Source of the DNA: Heyndrickxia acidicola
GTDB lineage: Bacteria; Bacillota; Bacilli; Bacillales; Bacillaceae_C
DNA length: 64,000 nt
Assembly (NCBI RefSeq): GCF_001636425.1
Contig: NZ_KV440953.1
Location: 1,934,847 to 1,998,846 of the forward strand
Direction: 5' to 3'
The translations under genes and the position numbers were made by a program. The stretch's first letter is position 1. Each line of letters begins with the position of its first letter. Under the pieces are notes generated by a model. The model did no database searches and had not been told where the DNA came from. It saw nothing but the letters and a program-made list of their open reading frames with translations. Below are positions 55,115 to 64,000 of the stretch, piece by piece.

Positions 55115-55778
55115 GCCAATCCCCTCCCTGATACACCATATCCCAAAACATATATTCAAATCTGGATGTTGTAATAAAATGTTCTTCCAAAACACTTAAT
55201 TCCCGTTCACTTATTCCCTCTGCCAGGTGATCGAGTAAACGGATTAACCAGCTGGCTAAAGAACCGAATTCTTCAGAAGCATACATGGCAATCCACTCGC
55301 CATATAAGGCGTGTTCCTCAGAACCCGGATATTGTTCTTTTAGCATTTTACCGATTTCCCAGTAACTCCACATACAGGGAAGTAAAGAGGAAACCAATTC
55401 TGCAAGTGAACCCGTATGGGCAACATTCAGCATATATCGGGTGTAGGCAAGATTGATTGGGGCGGGCTTTGTTGCTTCCAACTGTTCATTCGTGATTCCA
55501 AACCTTTTCGCATATTGACGATGCAGGTCCATTTCGCCGTGGAGAGTATCATTCAAAAGCTTGGCAAAAGTGCTCATGGTCTCTAGATCTTTTGCTTTAA
55601 TAGCCCCTAATGCAAAAAGTCTGGAATAGTCGATTAAAAATACGTAATCCTGCTTCATATAGCGAATAAAGGCTTCAGCAGGAAGGTCTCCATTTCCCAA
55701 TCCCTTAACAAATGGGTGCTGGTGGGTTTGGAACCAAACATGTTTTAATTTTTCATAGAGCCGTTTTGAAAGGGCCAT
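55107..55778 (-). CDS. tenA: Thiaminase II (aminopyrimidine aminohydrolase)
   Basis: 223 residues. Active-site residues visible: Asp in YMKQDYVFLIDYSRLFA, Cys in PCMWSYWEIG, Glu in SRFEYMFWDM. TenA hydrolyses aminopyrimidine to HMP in thiamine salvage. ATG 55778 follows AAAAGGAGGAAAAAGA and lies inside the end of ylmB (34-base overlap). Confidence 0.94.
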   Translation of the reverse strand: MALSKRLYEKLKHVWFQTHQHPFVKGLGNGDLPAEAFIRYMKQDYVFLIDYSRLFALGAIKAKDLETMSTFAKLLNDTLHGEMDLHRQYAKRFGITNEQLEATKPAPINLAYTRYMLNVAHTGSLAELVSSLLPCMWSYWEIGKMLKEQYPGSEEHALYGEWIAMYASEEFGSLASWLIRLLDHLAEGISERELSVLEEHFITTSRFEYMFWDMVYQGGDWPV

Positions 55779-57073
55779 TCTTTTTCCTCCTTTTGCGTAT
55801 TGCACCACTCAGCCATAAACATCGCTAAGGTTTTTGTAAAATCAACCAATTGTTGAACTTCCAGCTTTTCATTTATAGCGTGGGCATCCTCCAGTTTTCC
55901 CGGACCGAATATGACTGTTGGGATACCTGCCCGTCCAAGCCATCCTGCATCGGTGACTGTCGTAGACATCCCTATTTCGGGTTTCTTGCCTAAGGTATTT
56001 CGATACGACTTCACCAGTAATCTTGTTCCTATGTGTTCAGGATCGATTTCAAGAGAAGGGAAGACTTCGCCCTTATCCATAATCATGGATTTTCCTCCCC
56101 ATTTAAATTGAGGAGGATGATTCCTTAACCAAGGGTCGCTTTGAGCTACAAGATGGATATGTTCTTCAATTTCCTTGATGATTTGTTCATAGTTCTCATT
56201 GGGATAAAAGTGTACTGTCACCCACAATGAACATCGGTCGGCAACAAAGGCTGCATGCCGCCCACCTTCAATGACGGCAGGATTAATGGTGTTGGTACCC
56301 GGAGCAAAACCAGGGTATTGTTTTGTAATCGCCCAATGCCGTTCAAGCTCCTGAAGACCTGAGATGACTTTCATCATCTTTTCAATAGCATTGGCCCCAT
56401 GTATCCCGCCGCCTGCGTGAACCATTTTTCTGCGTAAACCATCATGGTACGTTTCTGTGCTCTGTATGGTAATCCAGCCTGTAATGACTCCTCCTTGGCC
56501 CTCGATATGAAGATCACTGGTATCCACGACTACTGCAAAATCCGCTTTGTACCCTCTCTCCGTACAATCAAGGGTTCCTGCTTCCCCCACCTCTTCACCA
56601 ATGACCGATTGTAATTGAAGATTCCCTTTAAGTGGGATATTTAAATCTTTTAACACCTTCACGGCCAGCAATGCTCCTGCCAAACCGCCTTTCATATCTG
56701 CAACTCCCCGGCCGTATAGATAGCCCCCCTCTTCTCTTAAAACAAAAGGCGGTGTTTCCCAATCACTCTCATCCCCTACTTCTGCCACGTCCACATGGCC
56801 GTTTATAATTAAGCTTTTGTATGCTTCTGCAGAGTCTCCAGGCAATATCCCCACAACGTTGGAGTCACCGGGGTAGACCTCCCATCTCTCCGTTTTAAAA
56901 TCCAAATCCATTAAATACTTATTTATGTAATGTTGTATTTTGCTTGAATTGCGGGCTGGAGGGCTTACAGTTGGATATCCCACAAGTTTAGATACTAATT
57001 GAATAAGTTCATCTTTTCTTGCCTCAATCTCATTCGTAATTCTTGCAGCTAGTTCTTCTGTAACAAAGTCCAA
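55745..57073 (-). CDS. ylmB: Formylaminopyrimidine deformylase (M20 family)
   Basis: 442 residues from TTG 57073 (site AAGGGGTGAAAAAGC). M20 metal ligands: NGHVDV, the GVADMKGG aspartate, GEEVGEAGT glutamates and the final histidine in EDAHAINEK. In Bacillus YlmB removes the formyl group from formylaminopyrimidine taken up by ThiXYZ, before TenA acts. First gene of the operon. Confidence 0.93.
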   Translation of the reverse strand: MDFVTEELAARITNEIEARKDELIQLVSKLVGYPTVSPPARNSSKIQHYINKYLMDLDFKTERWEVYPGDSNVVGILPGDSAEAYKSLIINGHVDVAEVGDESDWETPPFVLREEGGYLYGRGVADMKGGLAGALLAVKVLKDLNIPLKGNLQLQSVIGEEVGEAGTLDCTERGYKADFAVVVDTSDLHIEGQGGVITGWITIQSTETYHDGLRRKMVHAGGGIHGANAIEKMMKVISGLQELERHWAITKQYPGFAPGTNTINPAVIEGGRHAAFVADRCSLWVTVHFYPNENYEQIIKEIEEHIHLVAQSDPWLRNHPPQFKWGGKSMIMDKGEVFPSLEIDPEHIGTRLLVKSYRNTLGKKPEIGMSTTVTDAGWLGRAGIPTVIFGPGKLEDAHAINEKLEVQQLVDFTKTLAMFMAEWCNTQKEEKEWPFQNGSMKN

Positions 57074-57115
57074 GCTTTTTCACCCCTTATTGCTTTGTCT
57101 ATGTACTTTTTAACG

Positions 57116-57152
57116 CAAAAAAACCACTCATTTACGGAGAAATGAGTGGGTT
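57116..57152 (-). terminator. Riboswitch-controlled terminator before ylmB
   Basis: CCACTCATTT / AAATGAGTGG stem followed on the minus strand by TTTTTTT, between the TPP aptamer and ylmB, so it should be the off-state terminator. Confidence 0.88.
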
Positions 57153-57206
57153 ATAACCATGTCATAAAAAATAAAAATATAAGAATTGACCTGATTGTTA
57201 ATTTCC

Positions 57207-57290
57207 ACTTCCCTCCGCTGGTATAATCCAGTTCAGGTTCAAAGGGTTTAGAACTAATGTTCAGTCTCAGCCATTCAGGCTCCCCTAGCA
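57207..57290 (-). promoter_or_regulatory. TPP riboswitch of the ylmB operon
   Basis: Minus-strand blocks GCTAGGGGAGCC, GGCTGAGA, AACCCTTTGAACCTGA and ACTGGATTATACCAGCGGAG are the THI-box pattern. Confidence 0.95.
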
Positions 57291-57426
57291 GTAAGCAATA
57301 TTTATTTCATTTCCTCGATCATATCTCTATTTCTTAAAATAGTAAAGTGGAAATGATTATTCTTCTAATATCTTGGCATGCATTTAAGATAATGTCTCTG
57401 TTAATCTTGCTTGTTATTTTCAGCAG

Positions 57427-57700
57427 CAATCAACGGTGAATTAAATTCAATATTGGGCTTTAACTCAGATATGCAAGCGTTGTTGGTCCTGCTGGTTGAT
57501 TTCCGTTGCAGGCACTCGCTTTCCGCGGGGCGGTTGGGAAGCCTCCTCGTCGCAAGCTCCTGCGGGGTCTTCCCTTACACGCTGATCCCGCAGGAGTCTC
57601 GTACTTTTCACTTCAATCAACGGTGAATTCAAATTAACATTGGGCTTTAACTCAGATATGCAAGCGTTGTTGGTTCTGACAGTTAATTTTCGATCAATCA
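57427..57700. repeat. Tandem duplication containing a G1 repeat
   Basis: CAATCAACGGTGAATT and GGGCTTTAACTCAGATATGC occur twice, 187 bases apart (57427 and 57614). Between them lies the fullest G1 copy, about 57487-57625. The second unit decays after about 87 bases. Confidence 0.8.
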
Positions 57701-57730
57701 ATGTGGGTGTAATAGTAACATTAATTTTTA

Positions 57731-57827
57731 CAGAATGTTAAATTACAAGGTTGAAAACTGTTCGTTTTTTAGCTCATTCGTGTGAAACGGCCGTTTCACA
57801 CGAATGAGCTAACAGTGTCCTTTAACA
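57731..57827. repeat. P2 palindromic element, inverted
   Basis: Centre TAGCTCATTCGTGTGAAACG with GCCGTTTCACACGAATGAGC. The left side reads as a complement of the usual right end (AAATTACAAGGTTGAAAACT), and the right side holds GTGTCCTTTAACA. No target duplication seen. Confidence 0.75.
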
Positions 57828-57926
57828 ACGCATATTAGAAAAGAATTCATGCTCCATTAACATCGTATGTCTGGATATAAAATATAAGTGTTTTCCTTCG
57901 ATGGAAAAAGTTTTATTAATAAAATC

Positions 57927-59723
<1,797 letters not shown>

Positions 59724-59871
59724 TTATCATTTGCTCAGTTAAATGAAAAGATTGTTTAACCGCCTTTTTCTCTCAGCTGAAAGGTTAATGTAAAAAAATG
59801 AGCTGAAAACGACAGAGTCAATTAACCAAGTTCTTATTAAAAAGGACAAAATCAGTTCAAGGGACCGCATG

Positions 59872-59900
59872 AAAAAAACCGGATCTATAAAGAGACCCGG
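59872..59900 (-). terminator. Riboswitch-controlled terminator before thiC
   Basis: CCGGGTC / GATCCGG stem followed by TTTTTTT on the minus strand, between the TPP aptamer and thiC. Confidence 0.85.
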
Positions 59901-59957
59901 CTGATGTTAGCATAAACACGTTAATGGAAATACACCATTAACGAGCATAAAAATTCT

Positions 59958-60050
59958 AACTTCCCCACGCTGGTATGAACCAGATCAGGTCCTGAGGGTT
60001 AAGAAACTTACGCGTTTCTCTCTCAGCCCAGCATACTGGACACCCCTAGT
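59958..60050 (-). promoter_or_regulatory. TPP riboswitch of thiC
   Basis: Blocks CTAGGGGTG, GGGCTGAGAGAGAAAC, AACCCTCAGGACCTGATCTG and CATACCAGCGTGGGGAAGT on the minus strand. Between its terminator and thiC lies about 165 bases with a weak P2-like fragment. Confidence 0.95.
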
Positions 60051-60234
60051 TTTCACATGATTAAATTGTACAAATTCATAATAGTCCTAAGGTAAATCAA
60101 TGTAAATAGTTCTTTTTTCATTTTTCCTCTTATTGTATTTTAAAAATAGAATCTGTAAAAGCACTTGCTATATTTAAAACGACTGTGAACCTGCAGAGTA
60201 AATCAGCAGCTTAAAAAATAAAGACAAACAATTA

Positions 60235-60269
60235 AAAAGAGCGTGTCCAAGGTTACTGGAACACACTCT
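60235..60269 (-). terminator. Terminator of nupC
   Basis: Minus strand GAGTGTGTTCC and GGACACGCTC pair, followed by TTTTTAATT. Confidence 0.78.
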
Positions 60270-60287
60270 CCTATATTCCTATTTATC

Positions 60288-61481
60288 TTACCAGGTAAAT
60301 AAACCTACAAACATCGCACTTAATAGAGAAACAGCAACACCGCTGACTAAAAGCTTCCATACATTTTTACCAATAATGCGGGACTTGTCTTCACCCATTA
60401 TAGAACTGATTGCCCCGTAAATCATACCGACAGTACTAAAATTGGCAAAGGAAGTCAAAAATGTTGTTGCAACAGCAATTGTATGATGCGGAAGGCTATG
60501 GACATGTTTTTTCAAATCCATCATGGCTACGAATTCGTTTGTTGACAGCTTTATTCCCATTAACTGAGCGACATACATGGCATCATGGCCTGATAATCCC
60601 ATCAGATAAGCAAAAGGGCTAAATATCACGGAAAAAATCTTTTGAACCGTAAGACCGTGAATGAAAAATCCCAATATACCATTTGCACAGGCTGTCAGTG
60701 CTACATAACCGACCACCATTGCCATAATCACAATCACCATACGTATCCCTACAAGCATACTATTAGAGATAGTAGAAAAGAAATCTTTTTTCTCTGCTTT
60801 TGTAGGGACATATACAATATCTTCTTCTTTGCTAACTTCTATTGGATTTAATATACTCGCCAAAAGTAGTGCATTTAAGCAGTTTAAAGGAATTGCAGCA
60901 AATACATATTCGCCTGGGACCATGCTCAAGTATGCACCGATGATCGATCCTGAGATACTGCTCATACTCATGATTCCGAACGTAAGAAGGCGGTTTTCTT
61001 TTAATACTGCTAATTGTTGGCGGATAACTGCCAATGCCTCTGTATTACCAAGGAACATCATTTGCAATGAAAAAAAACTTTCCAGCTTTGGCAGACCTGA
61101 AACCTTGGAAATAACCCAGCCTACTTTATCGATAATCCATGTTAAGATACCAAAATAACTAAGGATATCAAAGAAGGTAATAATAAATATAATCGGCATT
61201 AATGCACTAAAGAAGAAATCAACAGAAGGATTCGCCATTGCAGATGGGAAAGCAAAAGAAATCCCCTGGTCTGCACACGATATAAGAAACGTAAAAAATG
61301 ATGCTATTTTATTTATGACCCATGTTCCGACTTTAGTGCCAAGCATAAACCAGGTAATAAAAAGCTCTACAACGATTAAGCTTAGGACAGCACGCCATTT
61401 AACCTTTCTCTTATTAGGCGAGCAAAGGAATACCAGGCCAAAAACAACCAGAACCCCTAGAATATTCAATAAAAAAAACAT
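60288..61481 (-). CDS. nupC: Concentrative nucleoside transporter
   Basis: 397 residues. Start MFFLLNILGVLVVFGLVFLC with AGGGAGT as ribosome site; the longer frame has no site. CNT-family hallmarks: SPNKRKVKWR near the start, the MFLGNTEALAVIRQQL and SGSIIGAYLSM segments and FANFSTVGMIYGA near the end. It imports nucleosides with protons or sodium. A guanine-type riboswitch upstream suggests purine control. Confidence 0.92.
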   Translation of the reverse strand: MFFLLNILGVLVVFGLVFLCSPNKRKVKWRAVLSLIVVELFITWFMLGTKVGTWVINKIASFFTFLISCADQGISFAFPSAMANPSVDFFFSALMPIIFIITFFDILSYFGILTWIIDKVGWVISKVSGLPKLESFFSLQMMFLGNTEALAVIRQQLAVLKENRLLTFGIMSMSSISGSIIGAYLSMVPGEYVFAAIPLNCLNALLLASILNPIEVSKEEDIVYVPTKAEKKDFFSTISNSMLVGIRMVIVIMAMVVGYVALTACANGILGFFIHGLTVQKIFSVIFSPFAYLMGLSGHDAMYVAQLMGIKLSTNEFVAMMDLKKHVHSLPHHTIAVATTFLTSFANFSTVGMIYGAISSIMGEDKSRIIGKNVWKLLVSGVAVSLLSAMFVGLFTW

Positions 61482-61655
61482 GCCAACAACTCCCTGTTTA
61501 GGATTCCCTGTATAAAACGCCCTCCATTTCACCCCCAGCCACAGGCTGAAGCGTGAAAAATAAGAGCTGCGGAAACCTATTACTTAATACGGTTATAAAA
61601 AAACCGGTATCTAAGGAAATAGTCTGCATGTATGGCTCTATATTTATTCACACTT

Positions 61656-61723
61656 CCCTGTAGTCCGGCATTTCTGGCTGCCGGGTAGAAACTATCAGAC
61701 CATTCAACTGACATTATACAAGG
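61656..61723 (-). promoter_or_regulatory. Purine riboswitch, guanine type, upstream of nupC
   Basis: Minus strand: P1 CCTTG/CAGGG, TATAATG, P2 TCAG/CTGA, AGTTTCTACC, P3 GGCA...TGCC, and GACTA before the closing P1. The specificity base in GACTA is C, the guanine/hypoxanthine type. The aptamer is complete in 68 bases. The downstream switching hairpin is not clear, but ATACCGGTT / AACCGTAT lies between it and nupC. Confidence 0.88.
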
Positions 61724-61982
61724 ATCATTATTAAGACCTGATTAGTTTATATCATATGACAGAATACGACAATATTTTTATTAAAAGTTGAAATCATTTT
61801 ACAACTGAAAATAATAATAATATTGTAATTTATTCACCAAATCTCAGGATTCTTACCTGTTGAAGTATGTAATTTTCTCCATTATAAAAAAACAATTGAA
61901 TCCTTTAGCGTAATAAAGTAAAATGAAACTCGTTGAATGAATATACATTTTATTGGATAAATAATTATCGGAGGAATAATAG

Positions 61983-63413
61983 ATGAATAATAACAAATTA
62001 GGAATATGGCTTCTTGCTGCGCTTGTAGTAGGAAATATGGTTGGCTCAGGAATTTTTATGCTGCCCCAATCCCTTGCAAAAGCTGCCAGTCCTGCCGGCG
62101 TAATTCTTGCATGGGTTTTGACGGGTGCAGGCGTTTTAATGCTTTCCCTCGTTTTTGGAAATTTATCTATTCGAAAGCCTGAACTAAATGGAGGCGTACA
62201 AATGTATGCCCAAGCACTTTTTTCAAAAGGCTCCCGTGCAGGCATTCTTTCCGGGTATGTCATCTCATGGGGATATTGGATAGCCAACGTAACAGGCAAC
62301 GTAGCCGTCTTAACAACCTTCATCGGATATCTATCGACATTCTTTCCTATCATGACCAGCAGCGCTACCTTATTTGCTATTGGTCCGGTCAGTGTCAAAA
62401 CAGGTGGTTTTATTACCTTTCTAATTTGCACCATCATGCTTTGGGTCATGAATGCTATTATTCTTCGCGGCGTTAAACGCACCGGGCAGATTAATTTTGT
62501 TGCAACGGCTACTAAGGTAATAGGATTTATGATCTTCATCTGTTTCACTCTTTTTGCCTTTCAAAAAACAAACATTTTTCCACTTGTCCAAGCTCGTACA
62601 GGAAGCAATGGAACCTCTCTTAGTCTTCTGGGACAAGTGAACAATGCCGCCATTACCACGCTTTGGGCCTTTATCGGGATTGAATCGGCGGTGATGTTCT
62701 CTAACCGTGCTAAAAAGCGATCTGATATAAAGAAGGCAACTGTCATTGGACTTGCTGTATCGCTTGTTATCTATGTTGGGATTACTACTTTAGTGATGGG
62801 CAGCTTAACCCAAACAGAACTGATGAACGCTAACAAACCGCTCGTTGATGCGCTGCAAAAAGTAGTAGGACATAATGTGAGCTATGTAATGGCCATTTTT
62901 GATCTCATTTCTTTAACCGGCACAACCATTGGATGGATATTTTTAAGTGCGGAAGCTCCTTATCAGGCAGCCAAGCAAGGTTTGTTTCCATCTATCTTTA
63001 AAAAGGAAAACAAAAATGGGGTACCATCTGCATCTCTTGTTCTTACAAATCTATTTTCTCAGGCTTTTCTTTTCTTGACCATTTCAGATTCACTCAGCAG
63101 TGCATTTAATTTTGTGATTCAGGTAGCCACTCTTGCCTACCTAGTTCCATATACTGCATCTGCACTCTATCAGGTGAAGCTGGTCATCACAGGCAGCACT
63201 TATAAAAATCAAAAAAGCCGTTTTACTGACGGGATTATCGCTATCCTTGCGACAATTTACTCCATTTATGTCATCTTTGCCGGTACGTCCAACATGAAAA
63301 CATTCCTTTTAGGCATTGCATTGTATGCATCAGGAATAGCTTTGTATCCACTTATCATGCGTTCTAGGAAATCATTAGCGCAGCAAACAGATATAAAAAA
63401 AGAGGCCATCTAG
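61983..63413 (+). CDS. APC-family amino acid permease, arginine/ornithine type
   Basis: 476 residues, 12 to 13 membrane helices. Helix 1 motif is VVGNMVGSGIFMLPQSLAKA. Sequence resembles basic amino acid/polyamine antiporters such as YvsH and ArcD-like proteins; the exact substrate is not sure. The ATG follows CGGAGGAATAATAG. Confidence 0.85.
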   Translation: MNNNKLGIWLLAALVVGNMVGSGIFMLPQSLAKAASPAGVILAWVLTGAGVLMLSLVFGNLSIRKPELNGGVQMYAQALFSKGSRAGILSGYVISWGYWIANVTGNVAVLTTFIGYLSTFFPIMTSSATLFAIGPVSVKTGGFITFLICTIMLWVMNAIILRGVKRTGQINFVATATKVIGFMIFICFTLFAFQKTNIFPLVQARTGSNGTSLSLLGQVNNAAITTLWAFIGIESAVMFSNRAKKRSDIKKATVIGLAVSLVIYVGITTLVMGSLTQTELMNANKPLVDALQKVVGHNVSYVMAIFDLISLTGTTIGWIFLSAEAPYQAAKQGLFPSIFKKENKNGVPSASLVLTNLFSQAFLFLTISDSLSSAFNFVIQVATLAYLVPYTASALYQVKLVITGSTYKNQKSRFTDGIIAILATIYSIYVIFAGTSNMKTFLLGIALYASGIALYPLIMRSRKSLAQQTDIKKEAI

Positions 63414-63418
63414 TATTC

Positions 63419-63489
63419 CCCCTTTGGGCAGATAGACTAAAAAGAGAACAAACGATTGTTCTTAACGGTCTGCCCAAAGGGGCTTTTTC
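63419..63489 (+). terminator. Terminator of the permease gene
   Basis: A perfect 14-bp stem CCCCTTTGGGCAGA / TCTGCCCAAAGGGG encloses an inner hairpin (AGAACAA/TTGTTCT) and is followed by CTTTTTCT. Confidence 0.92.
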
Positions 63490-63672
63490 TATGCGCTCTT
63501 ATACCCAACAAATGACTGTTAGGATTATGTACAATATCTACTTCTTTGATAGAAAGTCCTTGTTCAAGGGAAATTCTCATAATCATTAGACCTAAAAAAG
63601 ACGCGCGATTGAACCTTTCCACTCAATTTCTAACATAAATAGCAGCCAAGTCCCCTTAACACCGATGAAGAA

Positions 63673-63702
63673 AAAAGCCAACCTATCATGTTGATTAGCT
63701 TC
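63673..63702 (-). terminator. Probable terminator of the gene at the right edge
   Basis: Minus strand AGCTAATC / GGTTGGCT (8 bp with wobbles) followed by TTTTTTC. A P1 element now separates it from the stop codon at 63886. Confidence 0.55.
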
Positions 63703-63714
63703 TTCTTTAGGTTA

Positions 63715-63876
63715 GGCTCTTTTCGTAAGTTTTGTTGCTATTTGTATAATTGAATCTAGGATACACAGTGTTCGGGCTTGAAAACAAAATGACTGAAAAC
63801 GAAAAGATGCCAGGATTCCTCACTTATTACATATTCAACACTTTTGCGAAAAGCAACAATCTATGCGAAAACAGCC
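63715..63876. repeat. P1 element, 162 bp, with target duplication
   Basis: Begins GGCTCTTTTCGTAAGTTTTG and ends CTATGCGAAAACAGCC; the flanks are TTAGGTTA and TTAGGTGA (one mismatch). The interior is diverged from the copy at 16631 but has the same length. Confidence 0.88.
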
Positions 63877-63885
63877 TTAGGTGAA

Positions 63886-64000
63886 TTATCCATTTCCTAC
63901 TTTCTTTTCATAGCGTTTATGCATATGGATAAATACATTTGTAATTATTTTGGTCCAGAGAATCACAATAACGATAAACACAAACAGCCAAGCATAGTTT
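63886..64000 (-). CDS. C-terminal end of a membrane protein, cut by the window edge
   Basis: The last 37 codons read AWLFVFIVIVILWTKI, then TNVFIHMHKRYEKKVGNG and TAA. This is one membrane helix with a basic tail; the family cannot be told. Confidence 0.6.
   Translation of the reverse strand, partial: NYAWLFVFIVIVILWTKIITNVFIHMHKRYEKKVGNG

Noticed and set aside
57465-57701. 78-codon ORF across the GC-rich repeat
   Set aside because: The reading frame follows the G1 repeat, which often yields spurious ORFs.
59765-59825. Possible P2 fragment in the thiC leader
   Set aside because: Only ATGAGCTGAAAACGACAGAG is shared; too little to call an element.
63437-63622. 61-codon minus-strand ORF ending in the permease terminator
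   Set aside because: Its last third is the terminator stem read backwards, and the start lacks a good ribosome site.

Overview
This 64 kb window looks like chromosome from a spore-forming member of the Bacillaceae (Firmicutes). It is AT-rich, has strong GGAGG-type ribosome binding sites, and carries spore genes (sspD, a YjcZ-type protein, a KinE-like sporulation kinase). The order mtnA - ogt - kinE - sspD - rsgI - sigI resembles the corresponding part of the Bacillus subtilis chromosome as I remember it. I cannot name the genus or species from the sequence. No rRNA, tRNA, CRISPR array, prophage or intact insertion sequence was seen.

Layout. 0-8 kb: methionine-salvage tail (mtnA), ogt, kinE, a B12-binding radical SAM protein, small spore-type genes, sspD and the sigI-rsgI pair. 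8-20 kb: prfC, an M42 peptidase, an OsmC protein, an oxidoreductase, glpX, a metallo-hydrolase and gltT, with many repeats between them. 20-23.8 kb: a looser accessory stretch with an acetyltransferase, a broken methyltransferase, an aminoglycoside nucleotidyltransferase-like gene and two tiny ORFs. 23.8-27.5 kb: the fructose operon fruR-fruK-fruA with a repeat-array operator. 28.1-35.0 kb: a cobalamin-riboswitch-controlled operon. 36-41 kb: yoxD, a ribulose monophosphate locus with intact hxlA and hxlR but decayed hxlB, and small genes. 41-50 kb: a nitroreductase, an Rrf2 regulator, two RsbR-type STAS proteins, a TetR-controlled MFS pump and the czrA-czcD zinc module. 50-64 kb: two amino acid permeases, the thiamine salvage operon ylmB-tenA-thiZXY and thiC (each behind a TPP riboswitch), and nupC behind a guanine-type purine riboswitch.

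The most interesting unit is the B12-riboswitch operon at 28.1-35.0 kb. Reading from the riboswitch it encodes a 37-residue leader ORF, a sortase-anchored surface protein, its own class D-like sortase, a lipoprotein, and a complete ECF transporter (T, fused double ATPase, S component). The surface protein has two DUF4430-like beta domains followed by a terpenoid-cyclase-like alpha barrel, the two modules that make up animal transcobalamin and intrinsic factor, but in the opposite order. I infer a Gram-positive corrinoid-capture relay: wall-anchored binder, membrane lipoprotein, ECF importer.

A second theme is non-autonomous repeats. P1 elements (about 155-162 bp, ends GGCTnTTTTCG) and P2 elements (about 108 bp, large central palindrome) both begin GGCT, end in AGCC, and are flanked by 8-bp target duplications. 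Two other dispersed families are a GC-rich one (G1) and a stem-bounded one (G2). One P1 copy supplies the stop codon of an Rrf2 regulator gene.
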